DNA of 64,000 bases from Streptomyces nodosus (GTDB lineage Bacteria; Actinomycetota; Actinomycetes; Streptomycetales; Streptomycetaceae): positions 868,001 through 932,000 of the forward strand of contig NZ_CP023747.1 of the NCBI RefSeq assembly GCF_008704995.1. The letters run 5' to 3'. The notes below the pieces were generated by a model, which was given only the letters and a program-made list of their open reading frames with translations, did not search any database and had not been told where the DNA came from. The position numbers were made by a program, and so were the translations under genes. Shown here piece after piece: positions 6,979 through 13,436 of this stretch (position 1 is its first letter; each line of letters starts with the position of its first letter).

Positions 6979-9714
6979 TCACCGGTCCGCCCGGCCCTGC
7001 GCGGGACCGGGGACGGGCTGCTCGGACCAGATCACCTTGCCCTGAGGGGTGTAGCGGGTGCCCCAGCGTTCGGCGAGCTGGGCGACGAGGAAGAGCCCGC
7101 GGCCGCCCTCGTCCGTGGCCTCGGCGTACCGCAGATGCGGCGCGGTGCTGCTGCCGTCGGACACCTCGCAGATCAGTTTGCGGTCGAGCACCAGCCGGAC
7201 GCCGATCGGGCCCTCCGCATGGCGCAGCGCGTTGGTGATCAGTTCGCTGAGCACGAGTTCGGTGACAAAACCGATGTCCTCCGGCAGGCCCCAGACGTCG
7301 AGCCGGTCCGCGACGGCGGTGCGTATCCGTCCCACGGCCGCGGGATCGCGGGGCACGTCCCAGCGCGCGATCCGGTCCTCCGGCACCACACGGGTGCGGG
7401 CCACCAGCAGGGCGATGTCGTCATGCGGGTTCTCGGGCAGCAGGGCGTCGAGGACGGCCCCGCAGACCTCGTCCGGCTCCCCGTCGGCACGGCTCAGAGC
7501 GCCGGCGAGCAGACCGAGGCGGTCGTCGAGGTCCCCTTCGCGGTGCTCGACCAGTCCATCGGTGTAGAGCACGATCTCGCTGCCCTCCGGTATGTCCCTG
7601 TCCATGGACTCGAAGGGCAGCCCTCCCACCCCGAGCAGGGGGCCGGCCGGCAGTTCGAGGTACTCCACCGTGCGGTCGGGGAGGACCAGCGCCGGAGGGA
7701 GATGGCCGGCCCTGGCCAGGGTGCAGCGCCGTTCGACGGGGTCGTAGACGGCGTACAGACAGCTGGCCCCGACCATCCCGCCGGGGAGGTCCGCCGTCTC
7801 CTCGTCCTCGTCGCCGTAGGTGAGTTCGTCGAGCCGGGCCAGGAGCTCGTCGGGCGGGAGGTCCAGGGAGGAGAAGTTGCGGACCGCCGTGCGCAGCCGG
7901 CCCATGGTGGCCGCGGCGTGCAGGCCCTGCCCCACCACGTCCCCCACCACCAGCGCGACCCGCGCGCCCGGCAGGGGGATCACATCGAACCAGTCCCCGC
8001 CGACGCCCTTCTGCGCGGGCAGATAGCGGTAGCCGACGTCGAGGCCGTTCTGCTCGGGCAGACCGCGCGGCAGCAGACTGCGCTGCAGGGTCACCGCCAG
8101 CGCGTGTTCCCGGGTGTAACGGCGGGCGTTGTCGATGCACACCGCGGCGCGGCCGGCCAGTTCCTCGGCCAGCTCCAGATCGTCGTCCTCGTACGGTTTG
8201 TGGCTCTCCAGGCGGTAGAAACTCGCCACTCCCAGCACGGTCCCGCGGGCGCACAGGGGGGCGGTGATCAGGGAGTGGAGTCCCCGGTCGAGGGCACGCC
8301 GGCCGCATTCGGGGGCCGTGGCGCGCCACCCGTGGGCGTTGCGCAGATCGGGCTCCAGGACGGCACGCCCCGTGGCCAGGCTCCGGGCCTCCGGGGTGTC
8401 GGGGAGGAAGCCGACCGACTCGGGCGTCCGCCCCGTCGGCTCCTCGCGGACCCCGGCGGTGGCGGTGGCGGTGGCCGTGGCGATGCGGAGCATCCGGGTG
8501 TCCGTGTCTCCCGGCTCGTCGCCGAGGATCACGGCTTCGGCGAGGTCGACGGTGACACAGTCGGCGAACGGCGGAACCGCCACCTCCGCCAGTTCCTGGG
8601 CGGTCCGGGTCACATCGAGGGTGGTCCCGATGGACACACTGGCGTCGTACAGCACGCTCAGGCGCTCCCTGGCCGCCTCGGCCTTGCCGGAGAGCGTCTG
8701 GAGCTCGGTGGAGTCGCGTAGCGTCGCGACGCTTCCCGCGGGGAGCCCGTACCGGTCGAGGGGCCGCTGGTTGACGGCCAGCACCCGGCTCCCCGCCAGG
8801 TGCAGCTCGTCGACGGCCTCCCGGCCGGAGGCCAGCAGCTCGGCGATCGGCGGCGCCAGGCGGAGCTCGTCCACCGGGCGTCCCCGGGCGGTGGAAGGCA
8901 GTTCGAGCAGCCGCTGCGCCTCGTCGTTGACCAGCAGCAGGCGATGGCTCGCGTCGATGATGACGACGCCCTCCCGCACCGCGTGCAGCACCGCGTCATG
9001 GTGCTCGTAGAGGCGGGTGATCTCGTCCGGGCCCAGGCCGTGGGTCTGCCGCAGCAGCCTTCTGCTGACCAGTGCCGCGCCCGCGGTGGTGACGGCGACG
9101 GCTCCGGCGGTGATGCCCAGCACGTCCGGGAGTCCCCGGGCGGCGATGCCGTAGGTGCTCTTCTCCGTGACGCCGGCGCTGACGGCGCCGACGACGGTGC
9201 CCCTGGCGTTCTCGACGGGCACGAAGGCCCGGTACTGGGAGCCGTGGGAACCCGCGGCCCGTTCGGTCACCGTGCGCCCGGCCAGCAGGGGGAGCAGATG
9301 GTCGGCCCGGCCCGGCAGGGTGAGCGGGGAGCGGAGTGCCTGGCGGTTCACCGCGGTGAGGAAGTCGACCCCCGAGCCGTGCCGGGCCGCCGCCTCCTCC
9401 GGCCCCAGCACCGTGGCGGGATCACGGCCCTCCAGCGCCTTGACGATCCCGGGGGCGTGGGCGAACCCCTCGGCGACGGCGAGTGACCGCTGGGTGGCCG
9501 CACGCGCGCCCTCGCGCTGCACCGCCAGCACCAGCAGAATGCCCGCCACGGCCGCCAGCAGCAGGACGACCACAAGCTGCAATACGAACATTTGTCCGAC
9601 GACACTCCGGACACTCACGATCGACCGCAGGCCTCCGCGCCGACGACGTGGGGCCTTGCCACCCGAGAGAAAGGCTCCCGACGGGAGCCCGATCCGCCCT
9701 GTACGCCCTGGCAT
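6979..9714 (-). CDS. Multidomain sensor: CACHE/PAS/GAF, SpoIIE phosphatase and HATPase
   Basis: 911 residues. ATG 9714 is preferred because AAAGGA lies three bases upstream; an earlier in-frame start has no such site. Order: basic N-terminus, first TM (LQLVVVLLLAAVAGILLVL), extracellular sensor of about 130 residues as in single-CACHE/DcuS-type sensors, second TM, PAS domain (AVREGVVIIDASHRLLLVN), GAF domain, SpoIIE/PP2C domain (VGGDWFDVI, GDVVGQGL, LYTDGLVEHR, HDDIALLVAR) and a C-terminal RsbW-like ATPase (SELITNALRHAEG and GGRGLFLVAQLAERWG). Phosphatase and anti-sigma-type kinase are thus fused behind an external sensor. The target is presumably an STAS anti-anti-sigma factor, none of which is encoded in this window. 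Confidence 0.9.
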   Translation of the reverse strand: MPGRTGRIGLPSGAFLSGGKAPRRRRGGLRSIVSVRSVVGQMFVLQLVVVLLLAAVAGILLVLAVQREGARAATQRSLAVAEGFAHAPGIVKALEGRDPATVLGPEEAAARHGSGVDFLTAVNRQALRSPLTLPGRADHLLPLLAGRTVTERAAGSHGSQYRAFVPVENARGTVVGAVSAGVTEKSTYGIAARGLPDVLGITAGAVAVTTAGAALVSRRLLRQTHGLGPDEITRLYEHHDAVLHAVREGVVIIDASHRLLLVNDEAQRLLELPSTARGRPVDELRLAPPIAELLASGREAVDELHLAGSRVLAVNQRPLDRYGLPAGSVATLRDSTELQTLSGKAEAARERLSVLYDASVSIGTTLDVTRTAQELAEVAVPPFADCVTVDLAEAVILGDEPGDTDTRMLRIATATATATAGVREEPTGRTPESVGFLPDTPEARSLATGRAVLEPDLRNAHGWRATAPECGRRALDRGLHSLITAPLCARGTVLGVASFYRLESHKPYEDDDLELAEELAGRAAVCIDNARRYTREHALAVTLQRSLLPRGLPEQNGLDVGYRYLPAQKGVGGDWFDVIPLPGARVALVVGDVVGQGLHAAATMGRLRTAVRNFSSLDLPPDELLARLDELTYGDEDEETADLPGGMVGASCLYAVYDPVERRCTLARAGHLPPALVLPDRTVEYLELPAGPLLGVGGLPFESMDRDIPEGSEIVLYTDGLVEHREGDLDDRLGLLAGALSRADGEPDEVCGAVLDALLPENPHDDIALLVARTRVVPEDRIARWDVPRDPAAVGRIRTAVADRLDVWGLPEDIGFVTELVLSELITNALRHAEGPIGVRLVLDRKLICEVSDGSSTAPHLRYAEATDEGGRGLFLVAQLAERWGTRYTPQGKVIWSEQPVPGPAQGRADR

Positions 9715-9880
9715 GTGTCCTTTGTACCGCGACTGCCTCCCCGGCGACCATCCGGAGCACCCCACCACCCCCGTTCCGGACCCGGAGGCCCGCCACCCCG
9801 CGGCACCGACGACTCCTTGTGGCGGCAGTCACCTTCCGGACCTGTGGGCTTGCACACAATCCGGCCGGGAAAGCGCCCTC

Positions 9881-9896
9881 AGTGACGGCGGTCACT
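9881..9896. promoter_or_regulatory. 16-bp perfect inverted repeat, candidate operator
   Basis: AGTGAC-GGCG-GTCACT lies about 77 bp upstream of the beta-lactamase-like gene and 167 bp upstream of the divergent sensor phosphatase gene. Its shape suits a dimeric TetR- or MarR-type repressor, but no such regulator is adjacent, so the assignment is by inference only. Confidence 0.4.
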
Positions 9897-9972
9897 CCGA
9901 AATCCGGGCGGTTTGTCTACCTTCGCAAGCCACTGCCCGCTTACCCATGAATTGCCGAGGGCCTGCTCTTCC

Positions 9973-10869
9973 ATGCCGTACCGCTCCTTCCCCCTGCCCC
10001 ACGCGAAGACCCCGACAAAGTCCGCGACAGGGCGCCGGCGCCGGTTCGCCCTGGCCGGTGCCGGGGTGCTGCTGGCATCGGCGACGGCGCTGGTGTCCTC
10101 CGGCCCGCTCCCCGCGATCCCGGCGGCCGCGGTCACGGCGGCGTCCCGGGACGCCGCCGTCCCGCCCGGCTCCGCCGCCCCGGTGGTACCGCTGAACAAG
10201 GCCAGGGTCACGGCCGCGGTGCTCGACCTGGACGGCACCGGCCTCCGGCCCACGCTGTACGGGGACGACACCCCCTATGACACCGCGAGCATCATCAAGG
10301 TCGACATCCTCGCGGCGCTGCTGCTCCAGGCGCAGGACGCGGGACGGCCTCTGGACGCGACCCAGGGGACCCTCGCCCGGGCGATGATCGAGCACAGCGA
10401 CAACGCCGCGGCGAACGCCCTGTGGCGGCAGATCGGCCTGGCTCCGGGACTGGAGGCGGCGAACAAGCGGCTGGGACTGACGTCGACCAAGGGCGGCCCC
10501 GGCTTTCTGTGGGGGCTGACCCGGACGACGGCGAGCGACCAGATCCGGCTGCTGCGCGCGGTGTTCGGCCCCGGCCCCACGGCACTGGACAAGACCTCCC
10601 GCTCCGCCATCCGGACGCTGATGACCCATATCGCCGACGACCAGTCCTGGGGCGTCTCGGCGGCCGGCTCCGGATGGGCGCTGAAGAACGGCTGGCTGGA
10701 GCGGACGGCGACCGGGCTGTGGGACATCAACAGCATCGGACAGGTCACGATGAACGGACACCGTTATCTGGTGGCGGTCCTCTCGGACGGCAACACCTCG
10801 ATGAACGACGGCATCTCACTGGTGGAGCGCACCGCCCGGACCGCAGTGTCCGCGGCCTCCGCCCGGTGA
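9973..10869 (+). CDS. Secreted class A beta-lactamase-like serine hydrolase
   Basis: 298 residues from ATG 9973; a more upstream start at 9913 is in frame but lacks signal-peptide character. The N-terminus has an R-R-R-R-F-A-L-A-G-A motif followed by a hydrophobic helix, suggesting export or anchoring. The penicillin-recognising fold is shown by Ser106-x-x-Lys109 (SIIK), Ser142-Asp143-Asn144 (SDN) and a KNG triad near the C-terminus in place of KTG. The omega-loop Glu166-equivalent is not obvious, so this may be a DD-peptidase-like or inactive relative rather than a resistance beta-lactamase. It is monocistronic and ends before a strong hairpin. An operator-like dyad lies upstream. Confidence 0.8.
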   Translation: MPYRSFPLPHAKTPTKSATGRRRRFALAGAGVLLASATALVSSGPLPAIPAAAVTAASRDAAVPPGSAAPVVPLNKARVTAAVLDLDGTGLRPTLYGDDTPYDTASIIKVDILAALLLQAQDAGRPLDATQGTLARAMIEHSDNAAANALWRQIGLAPGLEAANKRLGLTSTKGGPGFLWGLTRTTASDQIRLLRAVFGPGPTALDKTSRSAIRTLMTHIADDQSWGVSAAGSGWALKNGWLERTATGLWDINSIGQVTMNGHRYLVAVLSDGNTSMNDGISLVERTARTAVSAASAR

Positions 10870-10943
10870 CCCGGCGCCCTCGGACGCGGCGAGGACCGGA
10901 CATCCCGCGCTTCGGCCTCGGCGCCGCGACGGGCGCACACGCA

Positions 10944-10976
10944 AGGTGGCCCGCCCCGGATCGGGGCGGGCCACCT
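10944..10976. terminator. Strong bidirectional terminator
   Basis: A perfect 15-bp GC-rich stem (10944-10958/10962-10976) with a 3-nt loop. It lies 5 nt beyond the 3' end of the minus-strand tRNA-like gene and about 75 bp after the beta-lactamase-like gene, so it can end both transcripts. Confidence 0.85.
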
Positions 10977-10981
10977 GTTCG

Positions 10982-11051
10982 AGCGCCGGGCAGGCCTTGC
11001 ACCTGCATCTCCCCGCAGGAAGCGGGACGTCTTTCCTTGGACCACCAACGC
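10982..11051 (-). tRNA. Degenerate glycine-tRNA-like gene (anticodon reads UCC)
   Basis: The 70-nt minus-strand sequence folds as a tRNA: 7-bp acceptor stem (two G-U pairs) with U as discriminator base, a short 3-bp D stem with GG in its loop, a 5-bp anticodon stem, a 4-nt variable loop, and a perfect 5-bp T stem. Oddities: the T loop is TGCAAGG instead of the TTCRA class, so position 55 is G; base 37 is a pyrimidine; and the anticodon arm can also pair as a 6-bp stem with a 5-nt loop. CCA is not encoded. A TATAGT box upstream and a terminator downstream suggest that it is transcribed. It may be a non-translating tRNA-like RNA. Confidence 0.6.
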
Positions 11052-11092
11052 GTTGCTGAACACCGGGAGTTGTGGCGACCAGCTCAAGATCT

Positions 11093-11098
11093 ACTATA
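11093..11098 (-). promoter_or_regulatory. Candidate -10 box (TATAGT) for the tRNA-like gene
   Basis: TATAGT on the minus strand, 41 bp upstream of the tRNA-like 5' end, is the only AT-rich hexamer in the gap. No convincing -35 box lies 17-18 bp further upstream. Confidence 0.45.
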
Positions 11099-11134
11099 GC
11101 AGCGCACGGCACGCCGGAAGGTCCGCGGGCACCG

Positions 11135-11614
11135 TCACGGCCCTGACGGCCACTCGTCCAGCCACGTCCCGTCGCGCATGATGACCCTGCCGCGCAGTTC
11201 CGGCTCGCCACGCCAGGCGCGCACACTCTTCGGCACCACACGCACATACAAGAAGGAACCCTCCTCCGCGCGCGGGTCCCACCCGAACCTGGCGGCGAAC
11301 GCCTCCGCCGCGTCCGCGGGCACATCCCGGTCCAGGAACCACTCCGCCTCACCCTGGAGAAGCACCACATCGAAGGTGTCCGGCAGCGCCAGGCGCACGC
11401 GCGGCTCCTCGCGGATGTTCCGCGCGGTCGCGGACGTGGCGCCGGTGCACATCCACACCGCTCGCCCGTCCCACAGGAACCACAGCGGCACCTGGTGCGG
11501 CCCATGATCAGGATGCGCTGTCGACACCCATATGTCCCGCTCGGTGACGAGCCGTTCCAGAGTGTCGCGCCTGCGCTCCGCCGCCGGGCGGCGAACGATC
11601 CCCGTGCTCTGCAT
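11135..11614 (-). CDS. Pyridoxamine 5'-phosphate oxidase-like flavin/F420-binding protein
   Basis: 159 residues from ATG 11614 (AAAGG nine bases upstream; earlier in-frame codons give Pro/Ala-rich sequence atypical of the family). It reads as a split-barrel PNPOx domain: helix RDTLERLVTERDIWVSTA, then HQVPLWFLWDGRAVWMCT, then SATARNIREEPRVRLALPD. These are the usual flavin- or F420-contacting strands of the actinomycete FDOR-B group. Members reduce or bind diverse small molecules with F420H2, FMN or haem; the cofactor here is undetermined. It is monocistronic. A 5-bp hairpin with a 5-nt loop at about 11621-11635 lies in the mRNA leader. Confidence 0.75.
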   Translation of the reverse strand: MQSTGIVRRPAAERRRDTLERLVTERDIWVSTAHPDHGPHQVPLWFLWDGRAVWMCTGATSATARNIREEPRVRLALPDTFDVVLLQGEAEWFLDRDVPADAAEAFAARFGWDPRAEEGSFLYVRVVPKSVRAWRGEPELRGRVIMRDGTWLDEWPSGP

Positions 11615-11887
11615 GAGCGCCGACCTTTGAGGTCGCGCGGATAGATGGGGCGGCGTCGCCGGGCCGGGCACGCACATCTGCGGCGTTGTCGTCAATCACC
11701 ATGGCTCCGCCATGCCTCAATCCTCCGCCTTGCAGCTGCACGCACCCGGCCCCGCTCCTTCCTCCACCCCACCTATCCGCGCGACCTCTTAGCCAGTGGG
11801 CTCACGGCGCGCATGAGGCGGAAGGCCTACGGCCGACGACCGATGAACCCCTCGGCCCAGGCCGGCATGGCGCCGGGTACGCCGTCG

Positions 11888-12379
11888 TCACGCCCCGGGG
11901 AGGACCAGCGGCATGTCCAGCAGCACGCGGTGGTGCACGATCTTCCAGACACCGTCGATGTGCCGCAGGTCGGTGTCGTAGTACCCGGATTCGATGGGCG
12001 TCACGGTGCCCTGAGCACCGAAGGTCCCCTCCGGCCAACCATCGGCGGGCCGGGCGGCGGCCCGGATCCGGAAGACGATGAACTGGGCGTTGATGTGGGC
12101 ACGGTCGCCGTCCACCTCGATGAGATGATCGCTGGTCGTGTGGTGACTCGCCCCTCCTTCCGGGTGCGGTGCCATGAAGTTCTCGGTGGCGTACCGCACC
12201 GCAGGGCCGCCGACCAGCGGCTCGCCGACGGGCCGATAGCCGCCGGATCCGCCCTTGGCGTAGATCTGCACGGTCGCGTCGTCGGTGAACAAGGACCCCT
12301 GGGCCTTGCCGTTCCGCTGGTCCGCCGCGCGGACATAGTGGGCCAGGATCTCTTGGACCTGACGCTCGTCGCTGCTCAT
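11888..12379 (-). CDS. NTF2-like (SnoaL/DUF4440-type) protein
   Basis: 163 residues from ATG 12379, which has GGGGAG seven bases upstream; an in-frame ATG at 12394 lacks a ribosome site. The sequence fits the cone-shaped NTF2-like fold: helix VQEILAHYVRAADQRN, strand LFTDDATVQIYA, HTTSDHLIEVDGDRAHINAQ and the terminal DGVWKIVHHRVLLDMP. Bacterial members include small-molecule isomerases, dehydratases and binding proteins, often described as bile-acid 7-alpha-dehydratase or aromatic dioxygenase beta-subunit relatives. The substrate is not predictable. It is divergently transcribed from a LysR regulator across a 151-bp gap, a classic regulator-target layout. Confidence 0.75.
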   Translation of the reverse strand: MSSDERQVQEILAHYVRAADQRNGKAQGSLFTDDATVQIYAKGGSGGYRPVGEPLVGGPAVRYATENFMAPHPEGGASHHTTSDHLIEVDGDRAHINAQFIVFRIRAAARPADGWPEGTFGAQGTVTPIESGYYDTDLRHIDGVWKIVHHRVLLDMPLVLPGA

Positions 12380-12498
12380 CGCATAGCTCCCCATCGTCGT
12401 CTGCTTCGGTCTCCTGCGCGGGATGTCGCACCCTCGAGGCTGTGGGACACCCCCGCTGCGGTTCCCAGTGGACCAGCAGGCCTGGGGAAGGAGCCATG

Positions 12499-12511
12499 AT
12501 GCTTCCGGCAT
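12499..12511. promoter_or_regulatory. Dyad ATGC-N5-GCAT in the NTF2-like/LysR intergenic gap
   Basis: A 13-bp perfect dyad in the divergent promoter region, 20 bp before the chosen LysR start. It is a candidate site for the LysR protein controlling both itself and the NTF2-like gene. It is close to, but not exactly, the T-N11-A LysR box. Confidence 0.35.
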
Positions 12512-12530
12512 GCAGCGATACCCTGAAGGT

Positions 12531-13340
12531 ATGGATCGGCTGGAAACCCGCGAGCTCGAGTACGTCGTCGCCGTGGCCGAGGAGCTGCACTTCAGCCGCG
12601 CGGCGGAACGCCTGGGCATCGCCCAGCCACCCCTGTCCAGGGCCATCGCCCGGCTGGAACGCCGCATGGGAGTTCGCCTCTTCGAGCGCAGCTCCCGACG
12701 GGTGGAACTCACCCCGGCCGGCGGTGCGTTCCTCGACGAGTGCCGCCGACTGCTCCAGCAGCTGGACGCCGCCGTCCACCGCACACAGCAGGCGGCCGGC
12801 CCCACCCGGCTCGTCGTGGCGGTCCGCCCCGGCGGCGGCTCCGGACTGCTCACACAGCTGGTGAGGTCCCATGACGGCATCGCACCCGAATTCACCTTCA
12901 CCCACGACCAGGTGGGTGCCTTGCGTGACGGCTCGGCCGATGTCGCGCTGGTCTGCCTCGACAGCGACGACCTGACGGGCCTGTGCACCGTCGAAGTGGG
13001 GAAGGAGCACCCGGTCGCCCTGCTCCCCGGGGGCCACCCGCTGGCCCGTCGCCAGGCGGTGACCACCATCGAGCTCCGCCAGGACTCCACCTACCGGGAG
13101 CAGTGTCCGCCGGTGGGCCTGGACGAGATCCTCGACCGCGTGGCGCTCGGCCGGCTTGTCACCGTCGTGGGCTCGGCCGTGGTCGGCCGCCTCCCGCAGG
13201 AAGTAGCCGCCGTCGCGGTGCTGGACCTGCCTGCGACGACACTGGCCGTCGCCTGGCCCCAGCACATGCGGCGCCCCGAGGTCGCCGCCTTCGCCCGCAC
13301 GGCCCGACGTCTGTGCGCGGACCCCGGCATCACCCCCTGA
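12531..13340 (+). CDS. LysR-family transcriptional regulator
   Basis: 269 residues. The N-terminal winged HTH is textbook: LETRELEYVVAVAEELHF, SRAAERLGIAQPPLSRAIAR, LERRMGVRLFERSSRRVELT. The effector domain is short at the C-terminus. ATG 12531 is preferred, although in-frame ATG 12510 would add seven residues; neither has a good ribosome site. The sequence TACCCT ends seven bases before 12531 and could be the -10 of a leaderless mRNA. Its divergent partner is the NTF2-like gene, which it probably regulates in response to a small molecule. It ends 96 bp upstream of tap. Confidence 0.85.
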   Translation: MDRLETRELEYVVAVAEELHFSRAAERLGIAQPPLSRAIARLERRMGVRLFERSSRRVELTPAGGAFLDECRRLLQQLDAAVHRTQQAAGPTRLVVAVRPGGGSGLLTQLVRSHDGIAPEFTFTHDQVGALRDGSADVALVCLDSDDLTGLCTVEVGKEHPVALLPGGHPLARRQAVTTIELRQDSTYREQCPPVGLDEILDRVALGRLVTVVGSAVVGRLPQEVAAVAVLDLPATTLAVAWPQHMRRPEVAAFARTARRLCADPGITP

Positions 13341-13362
13341 ACCCCACCTGACCTGCACGTTT

Positions 13363-13401
13363 CGTACGCGGCCCGTACGGTGGAAGTGCGCGATCCGTAC
13401 G
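13363..13401. promoter_or_regulatory. Helically phased CGTACG sites upstream of tap
   Basis: Three perfect CGTACG palindromes begin at 13363, 13374 and 13396, that is, at multiples of 11 bp; the intermediate position 13385 carries a degenerate AGTGCG. The second and third share the longer core CCGTACGGT. All lie on one face of the helix within 75 bp upstream of the tap start, just before a possible -10 (TATGGT, 13412-13417). This suggests cooperative binding of a regulator, possibly Tap itself through its N-terminal HTH. Confidence 0.5.
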
Positions 13402-13436
13402 GTTCACCGAGTATGGTGTCGGCCGGGAGGTGCTTC

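Noticed and set aside
11508..11741. A 77-codon minus-strand frame upstream of the PNPOx-like gene
   Set aside because: Overlaps the PNPOx gene in another frame, no ribosome site or recognisable domain.
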